Made by a program: the position numbers and the translations under genes
In this document: positions 18,069 to 25,832 of the stretch, in pieces
How the letters are laid out: each line of letters opens with the position of its first letter
How positions within the stretch are numbered: position 1 is the stretch's first letter
The notes under the pieces: generated by a model
Told to the model about the DNA's origin: nothing
Database searches by the model: none
What the model saw: the letters and a program-made list of their open reading frames with translations, nothing else
DNA from: Oscillospiraceae bacterium
Lineage (GTDB): Bacteria > Bacillota > Clostridia > UBA1381 > UBA9506
Direction: 5' to 3'
DNA: 56,221 nt
Assembly (NCBI GenBank): GCA_015068555.1
Contig: SVKI01000008.1
Span: 1-56,221, forward strand

Positions 18069-19591
18069 AGGCTACTGCAATGCTCAACCGCTGCATCGGC
18101 AGCACTTGCGGCATCAGGTGTATATGTATCTGCACCGATTTCACGGCAGAATCCATCTGTAACGGGTGCTCCTCCAACCATGATTTTGACTTTATCTCTG
18201 ATACCTGCAGTTTCGCTGGCTTTTACTACCTCTGCCATAACCCCCATAGTGGTTGTGAGCAGGGCGGAACAGCAGATAACTGCACATTCATTTTCTATTG
18301 CCGCCTGAACAAAGCTTTCCGGTGCAACATCGACACCGAGGTCGATAACCTCAAGGCCTTTTCCTTCCATCATCATTTTGACAATGTTTTTTCCGATGTC
18401 GTGCAAATCACCCTGAACCGTACCGATACAAACCTTTCCCTTTGACTGAACTCCGTCCTCAACAAGGAAGGGTTTCAGCAGTTCCATTCCTTGGTTCATT
18501 GCTCGTGCGGCAACCAGAACCTCAGGAACATAAACCTCGCCGTTTTTGAATTTCTCGCCAATAACACTCATTCCCGAAAGGAGTCCGTCATTCAGAATTT
18601 GAACAGCCGGCAATCCATTGTCCAGTGAACTCTGAACAAGCTCCTTTACAATTTTTGCCTTACCTTTCTGAAGGTTTTCTGAAATTTCTACAAGTATACT
18701 CATAACACTCTCTCCTTGATATATTTTTTGTGACATTTTATATTGATAGGGCGTCATACCCATAAGAGCTTTGAAGATGCGGTAAAAGGATGGTATGTCC
18801 TTCAGTCCGCATTGATTTACAATTTCCCTGTTTGTTAAATTAGTGGTTTTAAGTAATTTACATGCTCTTTCTATCCTGATATTGCGTACATAATTGGAAA
18901 AGGTTTCACCTGTTGCTTTTGCAAAAATCCTGCTTAAATATGAAGGACTTACATATAGCGACGAGGCCAGGGATACAAGAGTCATTGCATTGTCGTGACA
19001 GTTTTCTTCAATCAGCCGCTTTGCATTGAAAACTGTCATTCTGGTTTTGGCGTATTCTACCTTAACGGTATCTGCCATATCCATATACCTTCCGAGCTTT
19101 GCAAGAAGGATGGTGAGATTTGCTCCGACAACCGTCTGCCATTCCGGAGGTTTTTCGCTGATTTCGTCTGATATTTCTTTAAAAAGATTTTTGAATTCTT
19201 CTGTCATGGTTGTGTTCAGGACAGAAGCAGAAATCGGAAATGTGTCTCTGAAAACACCAAGGCAATATCTTTCACTTTCTATATCCCATAAGCTATGGTC
19301 AAGAAAAGCAGATGGCTCGAAGGACAGTGTATATATCACCGGTTTATCCTCACAGCCTATAGCATAATATGAGTGAGAAACACCGCCGCCTATAATATGT
19401 ATATCTCCCGGACAGAATTCGTCTGCTTCATTCATAATCTGGTGAATGCCACTTCCCGATACAACAAGATTTATCTCTACAAAACCGTTGCGAATGGTGT
19501 GCCCGGGATTTATATCTGGACAGTAATCCTCATCGACGCATCTTGTTTCACAGGTTATGGGACACTCTCTGAATTCGTCACTCAATTCCAT
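18065..19591 (-). CDS. AraC-type regulator fused in frame to a corrinoid-binding methyltransferase protein
   Basis: Protein of 508 residues. The N-terminus has four closely spaced Cys (10, 14, 18, 24). Residues about 25-95 look like a cupin sensor, and 190-288 is an AraC double helix-turn-helix (AMTLVSLASSLYVSPSYLSR; NREIVNQCGLKDIPSFYRIF). From Met297 a complete corrinoid protein follows: helical cap (297-385) and B12-binding Rossmann domain with DLHDIG (His397 as lower cobalt ligand), SALL (442-445) and GGAPV (473-477). Each part is of normal length for a stand-alone protein. The five-residue joint QGESV is encoded by what looks like the old ribosome binding site of the corrinoid gene. The regulator may therefore sense the cobalt or methyl state of its own enzyme system. 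Confidence 0.93.
   Translation of the reverse strand: MELSDEFRECPITCETRCVDEDYCPDINPGHTIRNGFVEINLVVSGSGIHQIMNEADEFCPGDIHIIGGGVSHSYYAIGCEDKPVIYTLSFEPSAFLDHSLWDIESERYCLGVFRDTFPISASVLNTTMTEEFKNLFKEISDEISEKPPEWQTVVGANLTILLAKLGRYMDMADTVKVEYAKTRMTVFNAKRLIEENCHDNAMTLVSLASSLYVSPSYLSRIFAKATGETFSNYVRNIRIERACKLLKTTNLTNREIVNQCGLKDIPSFYRIFKALMGMTPYQYKMSQKIYQGESVMSILVEISENLQKGKAKIVKELVQSSLDNGLPAVQILNDGLLSGMSVIGEKFKNGEVYVPEVLVAARAMNQGMELLKPFLVEDGVQSKGKVCIGTVQGDLHDIGKNIVKMMMEGKGLEVIDLGVDVAPESFVQAAIENECAVICCSALLTTTMGVMAEVVKASETAGIRDKVKIMVGGAPVTDGFCREIGADTYTPDAASAADAAVEHCSSL
18701..18717 (-). promoter_or_regulatory. Internal ribosome binding site and start codon inside the fusion gene
   Basis: On the minus strand AAGGAG (18717-18712) stands 8 bases before an in-frame ATG (18703-18701) that encodes Met297. 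Translation from here would give a free corrinoid protein of 212 residues. The site lies exactly between the two domains, so it is either still used or is the fossil of the separate gene. Confidence 0.7.
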
Positions 19592-19614
19592 CTCTCCTCT
19601 GCACAGCTTGACAA

Positions 19615-19914
19615 TTAAAGAATTTTCTTTATTTCCTCGGCATAGTATTGTACAAGCTCAAATTTTGCTCCGGGCATAAGTCTGTGGTCTGGGCAGGGAA
19701 GACATCCGCCAAGCGCAACAAGGCGTTTTAGTCTTTCTATTTCAGCATCAACTGAGGCTTTATCTTCTCTAAGCGCCATCATATCCATGCCGCCTACGCC
19801 GAGCATACCCTTTCCAAACCTATTTCTCGCTGCTTCAAACTGATCATCCCAAACACCGATGTCATGCCCCTTATCCGGCCAAGAATACTTCCTGCCGAAA
19901 CACCACTCCTTCTC
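19615..19914 (-). pseudogene. Truncated URO-D-family methyltransferase, C-terminal 99 codons
   Basis: The minus-strand frame is open from 19914 to the stop at 19615, and a stop (TAA at 19917-19915) blocks it upstream. It encodes RNRFGKGMLGVGGMDMMALR followed by LGGCLPCPDHRLMPGAKFEL, the typical C-terminus of URO-D-type catabolic methyltransferases. About two thirds of the gene is missing. It lies 23 bases upstream of the AraC-corrinoid gene and ends close to remnant B. It was probably the substrate-side methyltransferase, cut off at the island edge. Translation from the internal ATG at 19806 cannot be excluded but would give only 63 residues. Confidence 0.8.
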
Positions 19915-20010
19915 TTAGTTTACTATAAGTATAACATCTATTTTTAGAAAAATAAATATGGTATTTTTGATTTGTATAGTATTTACAGAAATAAAACCAT
20001 ATAAGATTTT

Positions 20011-20098
20011 ATGAAAACGTGTGTCATAGCTCCCACAATTCGGCCGTTTTGACGTATCGGTGAACCTAACACGAGTGATGTCAATAGCGGACAGCATT
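20011..20098 (-). pseudogene. Remnant B of the spoIVB 3' end
   Basis: The minus strand encodes [20 protein letters not shown], matching the SpoIVB segment around its catalytic Ser. The last 20 or so codons of spoIVB are missing. At its upstream side it carries the flank shared with remnants A and C (ACGAGTGATGTCAATAG, plus strand) instead of the spoIVB sequence. It is not a gene. The 252 bases to remnant C are AT-rich and show no coding or RNA feature. Confidence 0.8.
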
Positions 20099-20350
20099 TT
20101 TCATTATTTTTGAAATTTTGAAGGAAATAGGTTTGAATTTGAAGATAATAATGAGGGAAAAAGAAGGAAATCCTGACGGAAATCATAATTCTTCTTCAAA
20201 TTTTTATGTGTTATATATAATCGGGCCTCTGTTACTTTATAATTGGAGAGCCACACTTTTGTAATAAAAATCATGTGATTTTTGTTACAAAAAAAGACAG
20301 GACTTTCATCCTGCCTTAATTTGCTTATAGATAAAATTTTATTTTTGACA

Positions 20351-20451
20351 CTTGGGTCATTCACAAAAACATGTGTCACAGTTCCTACAATTCGGCCATT
20401 TTGCAAGATGGACGAACCCGACACGAGTGTCGGCAATATAGGACAACAATT
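20351..20451 (-). pseudogene. Remnant C of the spoIVB 3' end
   Basis: The minus strand encodes [20 protein letters not shown] followed by FVNDP, then diverges from spoIVB. The plus-strand flank ACACGAGTGTCGGCAATATAG matches those of remnants A and B. It lies at the left edge of the arabinose island. A longer frame through it exists, but it has no ribosome binding site and its remainder resembles nothing known to me. Confidence 0.82.
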
Positions 20452-20627
20452 TTTTGAAAATTCAGACTATAACTCAAATTCAATCTCAATGTTTACCTTT
20501 GGGATTATTTCTTTTAATTTCTTGTGATCGGTTTCTTCCTCAACAATATTTTGTCTGCTGAGTCTGTGAAAAATAATATGTTATAATCCGTTTTGATTGA
20601 ACTGTGCTTAATGTCTGCTTCTTAAAA
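20452..20627. other. AT-rich gap downstream of araD
   Basis: This stretch holds no gene or clear hairpin terminator that I can see. It is the left end of the arabinose island. Confidence 0.5.
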
Positions 20628-21317
20628 TCATTTTTGTCCGTAATAGGCATTTTTTCCGTGTTTGCGCAAATAGTGTTTATCCAATAATTCCTGTTGCATA
20701 ACCTGAATTTGGGGATATAACATCTCGGTATGAAATGCCATAAAGGCAAGCTCTTCCAACACAACTGCATTATGAACAGCATTATCAGAATCGGTTCCCC
20801 AAGAGAATGGTCCATGAGAATTAACCAAAACTCCGGGAATATCTTTTGCTGATTTACCATTGAAACATTCTATAATTACATTCCCTGTTTCAAGTTCGTA
20901 CTCCCCATTTATCTCTTGAACAGTCATTTTTCTGGTACAGGGAATTTCGCCATAAAAATAGTCACCATGAGTTGTGCCGTAAGCAGGAATCCCTCTTCCT
21001 GCCTGTGCCCAAACCGTTGCCCAACGGGAGTGCGTATGAACAATCCCACCAATATTAGGGAACGCTTTATATAACGCCAGGTGTGTAGGAGTATCAGAAG
21101 AACTCTTCCATTTTCCCTCTACAATATTCCCATCCAAGTCGACAACTACCATATCGTCGCAGGTCAAGGCACTATATTCTACACCACTTGGCTTTATAAC
21201 AACAAGATCCTTTTCCCTGTCTATACCCGATACATTTCCCCAAGTAAAAGTTACAAGATTATGCTTAACCAATCTCAAATTAGCTTGTAAAACCTGTTGT
21301 TTTAATTGTTCAAGCAT
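20628..21317 (-). CDS. araD: L-ribulose-5-phosphate 4-epimerase
   Basis: Protein of 229 residues from the ATG at 21317 ([20 protein letters not shown]), which follows GGGAG; this matches the usual AraD length. Class II aldolase-fold motifs are present: TWGNVSG for phosphate binding, [14 protein letters not shown], the zinc ligands in [14 protein letters not shown], and GTTHGDYF. The enzyme converts L-ribulose 5-phosphate to D-xylulose 5-phosphate, which enters the pentose phosphate pathway. It is the last gene of the araA-abfA-DUF6171-araD set. No ribulokinase (araB) is in the window, so that step must be encoded elsewhere. Confidence 0.95.
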   Translation of the reverse strand: MLEQLKQQVLQANLRLVKHNLVTFTWGNVSGIDREKDLVVIKPSGVEYSALTCDDMVVVDLDGNIVEGKWKSSSDTPTHLALYKAFPNIGGIVHTHSRWATVWAQAGRGIPAYGTTHGDYFYGEIPCTRKMTVQEINGEYELETGNVIIECFNGKSAKDIPGVLVNSHGPFSWGTDSDNAVHNAVVLEELAFMAFHTEMLYPQIQVMQQELLDKHYLRKHGKNAYYGQK

Positions 21318-21383
21318 TTTAAAAAACTCCCTTTTTGCTGAATTTATTTCAATACATAAAATAGTGAAATACCGTTTTTCCAT

Positions 21384-21635
21384 CTACCATTTTCTATCTT
21401 TGGAATCCGGACATCTTGCGTCCAAAAAGGCTGCTCTTAATTCAACATAACAGCCACATTTCAAACAAGTGCCAGAAAGAAGATGATCACAACACTTGCA
21501 AAAATTCAGCCTGCTTTCGTAAAGTGAATCGTTTGCCTTCTGGTTATGAGGAATTTTGTTTATATGCTCCTGAATGCTTTCAAGAACATCTGTCTGTGCA
21601 CTCTCATACAGCAAGCATCTTTTACATGTATTCAT
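21384..21635 (-). CDS. Small cysteine-rich DUF6171-like protein
   Basis: Protein of 83 residues from the ATG at 21635, two bases after the abfA stop; there is no independent ribosome binding site, so translation is probably coupled. It has paired Cys motifs: CKRCLL at the start, CKCCDHLLSGTCLKCGCYVE in the middle, and a C-terminal CPDSKDRKW. These suggest one or two zinc or Fe-S knuckles. It matches the pattern I associate with DUF6171, small proteins of gut Clostridia. Its position between abfA and araD is odd for a sugar operon; the function is unknown. Confidence 0.7.
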   Translation of the reverse strand: MNTCKRCLLYESAQTDVLESIQEHINKIPHNQKANDSLYESRLNFCKCCDHLLSGTCLKCGCYVELRAAFLDARCPDSKDRKW

Positions 21636-21637
21636 AA

Positions 21638-23101
21638 TTATTGAATAACAAACTTTACTACACTGCAAGGCGGAAGCATTGCCTTAAAGCCGTCTGAAGT
21701 TTTTTCAAAATCAGTAAATACCGCGGTTCCTACTGCATTTTTATTTTCAAAGGTGTTGTGTGCATCTATATTGCCTGTTAAGATTTCGGCAGTTATCAGA
21801 TTTGGGCTGAAATCTGCAATCTGACAGGCAATTTCAATTGCTTCATCGGCAGAGGTATTAACGATTGTGGAAATAATGGTTCCATCCTCGCTAACAGATG
21901 CGGATTCAATAAGTTTAGGCAGTTTTCTACCTTCAACATTAGATGTGGTTATATATGATCCAAGCAGAGTTTGCTCCTGATGCTCTTTATACATTTTGAA
22001 AACATGGTAGGTGGGTGTTAAAAGCATCTGCTCACCTTCAGTAAGTATCACTGCCTGAAGTACATTTACCATCTGAGCGATATTCGCCATTTGAACCCTG
22101 TCACAGTGTTTGTTGAATATGTTAAGAGTAAGTGCTGCAACAATAGCATCACGCATGGTATTTTGCTGATACAAAAATCCGGGATTTGTACCGGGTTCCA
22201 CTTCATACCACGTACCCCATTCGTCAACTATCATACCAATGCGCTTTTCAGGATCATAACGATTCATGATTTCGCCATGACGTGTAACGAGCTCTTCCAT
22301 TCTGTACGATTTCTCAAGAACTTCGTCATATTCTTCTTTTGTAAATCCGGTCGAAGAGTACATATTTTCCCAGTCAACCGTGTAATAATGGAGCGAAAGA
22401 CCACTCATATATGGCGTTGCTTTTTTCATAAGTGTTTCGGTCCAGTTGTAATTGAAGTTGCTTGGTCCGCAAGCAATTTTGTAAATTGGCTTGCTTTTGT
22501 CGTAGTTTCTTACATAAGTAGCGTAACGAGCATATAAATCGGCATAATAATCCGGAGTCATATTACCGCCACATCCCCAGTTTTCATTGCCTACACCAAA
22601 GAACGCCACGTTCCAAGGCTGTTCATTGCCGTTCTCTTTTCTCAGCTGTGCCATCGGGGATACCCCATCAAACGTCATATATTCTACCCATTCGCTCATT
22701 TCCTGCACGGTGCCTGAACCTACATTTCCGCTTATATAAGCGTCACAACCAAGCTGACTGCAAAGCTCAAAAAATTCGCGAGTACCAAAAGAATTATCTT
22801 CCACGACGCCGCCCCAATGGGTATTAATCATTTTTTTGCGGTTTTCCTTTGGACCAATACCATCTTTCCAGTGGTATTCATCAGCAAAACAACCACCCGG
22901 CCAACGAAGAACAGGAATTTTAATGTCTTTTAAGGCATTTACCACATCGCAACGCATACCGTTTACATTTGGAATATCTGAATCCTCTCCAACATAAATT
23001 CCTTCGTAAATGCATCTACCAAGGTGCTCACTGAAATGACCGTAAATGTTTTTATTGATCGTTCCAAGTTTCTGATTTGGATTAATTAAATATTTTTCCA
23101 T
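21638..23101 (-). CDS. abfA: Intracellular alpha-L-arabinofuranosidase, GH51
   Basis: Protein of 487 residues with no signal peptide, so it acts on imported arabino-oligosaccharides. GH51 hallmarks are clear: [21 protein letters not shown] near the N-terminus (given in part), [13 protein letters not shown], the acid/base Glu173 in GNENWG, and the nucleophile Glu294 in [11 protein letters not shown]-terminal beta-sandwich follows the barrel. It releases L-arabinose from non-reducing ends, feeding AraA encoded just upstream. The gene starts 20 bases after the araA stop and is followed at once by the DUF6171 gene. Confidence 0.96.
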   Translation of the reverse strand: MEKYLINPNQKLGTINKNIYGHFSEHLGRCIYEGIYVGEDSDIPNVNGMRCDVVNALKDIKIPVLRWPGGCFADEYHWKDGIGPKENRKKMINTHWGGVVEDNSFGTREFFELCSQLGCDAYISGNVGSGTVQEMSEWVEYMTFDGVSPMAQLRKENGNEQPWNVAFFGVGNENWGCGGNMTPDYYADLYARYATYVRNYDKSKPIYKIACGPSNFNYNWTETLMKKATPYMSGLSLHYYTVDWENMYSSTGFTKEEYDEVLEKSYRMEELVTRHGEIMNRYDPEKRIGMIVDEWGTWYEVEPGTNPGFLYQQNTMRDAIVAALTLNIFNKHCDRVQMANIAQMVNVLQAVILTEGEQMLLTPTYHVFKMYKEHQEQTLLGSYITTSNVEGRKLPKLIESASVSEDGTIISTIVNTSADEAIEIACQIADFSPNLITAEILTGNIDAHNTFENKNAVGTAVFTDFEKTSDGFKAMLPPCSVVKFVIQ

Positions 23102-23121
23102 AACTTTCTTCTTATTTTAAT

Positions 23122-24591
23122 TTATTTTAATTTCCATATTAAATCATTAACCAACAATTCCTGTTCCAAAGTCTCAACCGATGTATCTTTGGTTATATGG
23201 ACAAATTCAATATCCATCATTCTTGCCCAATCTTTCATTTGTTCCGCCGATACATCGTAGGACAGCACAGTATGATGTGCGCCGCCTGCTGTAATCCAGC
23301 ACTCCACACCGTCCGTAAGATTTGGCATAGCTCTCCACATCACACGGGCAACCGGCAATTTAGGCATAGGCATAATAGGTTTAACACAAACAATATCTTG
23401 ACATATAAGACGCAACCTTCCGCCCACATCGATGAGACTGACAACAATAGCGTTGCATTCTTTCCCCTCAAAAACCAGACGTGCAGGATCTTTTTCATTC
23501 ATCCCAATCCCAAGATGATGTATTTCAATCCTTGGTTTTGTATCAGAAGATGCAAGACTCGGGCATACCTCCAGCATATGCGCTCCCAGTGAATATTCTT
23601 GCCCCTCAACAAGATGGTATGTATAATCTTCCATAAAAGCAGATGCACCGTTGCCGTTTTCTCCCATCGCTTTCATAATGGCGGTCATCGCGGCAACCTT
23701 CCAGTCGCCCTCTCCACCATATCCATACCCTTGTGACATTAAATGTTGACTTGCAAGTCCGGGGAGTTGTTCCATACCATACAAATCCTGAAACGTATTT
23801 GAAAATGCTTTGCAATCTTCTTTGTCAAGCATCTTCTTGATTGCAATTTCTTCTCGGGCCTGATATCGTATTGCGGTAATGTTATCGGTAGCGATATCAT
23901 ATTTGGATTGATAAATCGCCATCAGTTCGTCAACTTCCTGTTCGGAAACAGCATTAATTTCTTTTACCAAGTCGCCAACCGCCCAAGTATTAACCTGCCA
24001 GCCAAGTTTGGTCTGCACTTCCACTTTATCGCCTTCGGTAACTGCCACTTCACGCATATTGTCACCAAAACGCATGACCTTCATATTTTTTGAAACCGCG
24101 ACACCGACAGCTGCTTTCATCCAGTCACCAATACGCTTATGTGTTCTTGTATCCTGCCAATAACCTGCAATAACTTTTCTGGGCATACGTAAACGTGCTG
24201 CGATAAATCCGTGTTCACGGTCACCATGTGCCGCCTGATTTAAATTCATAAAGTCCATATCAATCTCATCGTTTGGAATTTCTTTATTGTATTGCGTTGC
24301 AAAATGGCAGTATGGTTTTTGAAGATTTACGAAGCCGTTAATCCACATTTTGGAGGGGCTAAAAGTATGACACCAAGTAATGATGCCCGCACAGCTATCA
24401 TCATAATTGGCTTTCTTTACAATATCAGCAATTTCCTGATTTGTCTTTGCAACTACTTTGTATAGCAAAGGATATGGAAGCTTTTCAGACAGTTTTTCTA
24501 CCATTTCCTTTGCTCTTGTTTCAACGGTCTTTAAAACATCATCGCCATACAGAAGCTGGGACCCGACCACAAACCAAAAGTTGTATTTCAT
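23122..24591 (-). CDS. araA: L-arabinose isomerase
   Basis: Protein of 489 residues beginning MKYNFWFVVGSQLLYGDD, the normal AraA start, after GAGGTG. Typical motifs follow: WCHTFSPSKMWI, PYCHFATQYNKEIP, and the metal-ligand region GYGYGGEGDWKVAAM and SFMEDYTYH-like FMEDYTYHL. It converts L-arabinose to L-ribulose in the cytoplasm. It is first in the operon and divergent from the AraC-type regulator gene. A good promoter lies about 150 bases upstream. Confidence 0.97.
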   Translation of the reverse strand: MKYNFWFVVGSQLLYGDDVLKTVETRAKEMVEKLSEKLPYPLLYKVVAKTNQEIADIVKKANYDDSCAGIITWCHTFSPSKMWINGFVNLQKPYCHFATQYNKEIPNDEIDMDFMNLNQAAHGDREHGFIAARLRMPRKVIAGYWQDTRTHKRIGDWMKAAVGVAVSKNMKVMRFGDNMREVAVTEGDKVEVQTKLGWQVNTWAVGDLVKEINAVSEQEVDELMAIYQSKYDIATDNITAIRYQAREEIAIKKMLDKEDCKAFSNTFQDLYGMEQLPGLASQHLMSQGYGYGGEGDWKVAAMTAIMKAMGENGNGASAFMEDYTYHLVEGQEYSLGAHMLEVCPSLASSDTKPRIEIHHLGIGMNEKDPARLVFEGKECNAIVVSLIDVGGRLRLICQDIVCVKPIMPMPKLPVARVMWRAMPNLTDGVECWITAGGAHHTVLSYDVSAEQMKDWARMMDIEFVHITKDTSVETLEQELLVNDLIWKLK

Positions 24592-24743
24592 AGCATTTCA
24601 CCTCAAATGTTTTCTACTGCTGTCTTTTCGACATTAAGCAGAAGATTATATTTTTTTAAATAAGCGTTATAACTGCTTTAATTCTGGAAGAACCAAGTTC
24701 AATTCCAAGGTATGTTTTCACCGAAACTACCTCTTTTGATCAA

Positions 24744-24772
24744 ATTATATCTTTCTTAACCAACTCGGGCAA
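24744..24772 (-). promoter_or_regulatory. Promoter of the araA operon
   Basis: On the minus strand TTGCCC (24772-24767), a 17-base spacer and TATAAT (24749-24744) precede araA by about 150 bases. The 5' leader holds no clear riboswitch fold. Confidence 0.7.
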
Positions 24773-24791
24773 GAAATCTAATGTTTTAGTA

Positions 24792-24820
24792 TGGACAAAT
24801 ATTGATATATATGATATGAT
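24792..24820 (+). promoter_or_regulatory. Promoter of the arabinose regulator gene
   Basis: TGGACA (24792-24797), a 17-base spacer and TATGAT (24815-24820). It is divergent from the araA promoter, with only about 20 bases between the two -35 elements, so one operator could control both. Confidence 0.6.
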
Positions 24821-24850
24821 TAATCACAGGAAAAGGGGTGTTATGGAACT

Positions 24851-25696
24851 ATGTTGGGAAATTACGAAAGAAGACACTTCCTCAGCGGAGAAAAAATATG
24901 GCTTGGCAGATATAGAAATCTTACTAATATACTACATTGGCATTTCGAATGTGAAATTATAAGAATCGTTAAGGGTAAAGCCAAAATCAAAATTGGCGAT
25001 TTTTGTTTTGATGCTGTCAAAGATGACTGTTTTTTTTGTCGGAGCGAAGAATTACATTATATCACCTGTGAGCCTGATACACTGGTAGATATTGCTATTT
25101 TCGACGAAACTCTCGCCGCGGAGATAACGAGTAAATATACAGTTGCATCTCCAAAGCTTCCAAAAAACATTCCCATAGAAGTGCATTTTCATTATATAAA
25201 AAAAGAACTCTCTCAAAAAAGACAGTTCTACCGTGAGGCGCTTGAAAATCACGCAAGAGGTTTATTTATCGATATTTTTCGCAATTGCCAAATCGCAAAG
25301 TGCGAAGACAAAGTGAGTTTGTACAAAAATCTTATTACCAAAATCAATGATGAGTTTTCATTCATCACTTTTGAAGATGCTGTACAGTATTCCGGATACA
25401 GCTCATCGCACTTTTCAAAAGTGTTCAAAAAGCTTACCGGAATGAATTTTTCAGAATATCTGAATATCATAAAAATTGAAAACGCTATTATGCTACTTCG
25501 TGATAACAATGCTACCATGACATCCATTTCTCTAAAATGTGGGTTTTCAACTATACGAAATTTCAATCGTGTATTTAAAAAGGTTACAGGATATTCCCCA
25601 CTTTCACTTCCAAAAGATTTTATTATGGAAACAGGCTTGCACATATCAAGGACAGATCATTTTGATCCAACCGATAAAGCTTCCATACTACTATAG
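24851..25696 (+). CDS. AraC-family regulator of the arabinose cluster
   Basis: Protein of 281 residues. The N-terminal 110 residues resemble a cupin sugar-binding domain (ILHWHFECEIIRIVKGKAKI). The C-terminal 100 residues form an AraC double helix-turn-helix (TFEDAVQYSGYSSSHFSKVF and MTSISLKCGFSTIRNFNRVF). The start at 24851 lies about 11 bases from the AGGGG-type ribosome binding site. An out-of-frame ATG at 24843 is closer to that site and opens a 39-codon overlapping frame. Divergent placement from araA suggests arabinose-responsive control of the araA-abfA-araD operon. Confidence 0.9.
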   Translation: MLGNYERRHFLSGEKIWLGRYRNLTNILHWHFECEIIRIVKGKAKIKIGDFCFDAVKDDCFFCRSEELHYITCEPDTLVDIAIFDETLAAEITSKYTVASPKLPKNIPIEVHFHYIKKELSQKRQFYREALENHARGLFIDIFRNCQIAKCEDKVSLYKNLITKINDEFSFITFEDAVQYSGYSSSHFSKVFKKLTGMNFSEYLNIIKIENAIMLLRDNNATMTSISLKCGFSTIRNFNRVFKKVTGYSPLSLPKDFIMETGLHISRTDHFDPTDKASILL

Positions 25697-25778
25697 CAGC
25701 AAAAACGGAGTAAATATGATTAATGTAAATATTAGATAAGAAAAACAATTCACATTAAATAGAATTAGAGAGTAAGAA

Positions 25779-25825
25779 GAGATTACCGCAAATTGAGTAT
25801 TTAAAACTCAACTTGTGGTAATCTC
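25779..25825. terminator. Terminator between the arabinose regulator and spoIVB (convergent)
   Basis: GAGATTACCGCAAATTGAG (25779-25797) pairs with CTCAACTTGTGGTAATCTC (25807-25825), using two G-U pairs, around a 9-base loop. It can serve both convergent genes. Confidence 0.75.
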
Positions 25826-25832
25826 ATTTAGT

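Noticed and set aside
18065-19591. The AraC-corrinoid fusion as a sequencing error joining two genes
   Set aside because: Both parts are in the same frame without a frameshift, and the joint is ordinary sequence; an error turning a stop into a sense codon cannot be fully excluded but is the less simple reading.
20104-20436. A 110-codon minus-strand frame through remnant C
   Set aside because: Only its first 26 codons resemble anything (SpoIVB C-terminus); there is no ribosome binding site, and the rest is AT-rich sequence without recognisable protein character.
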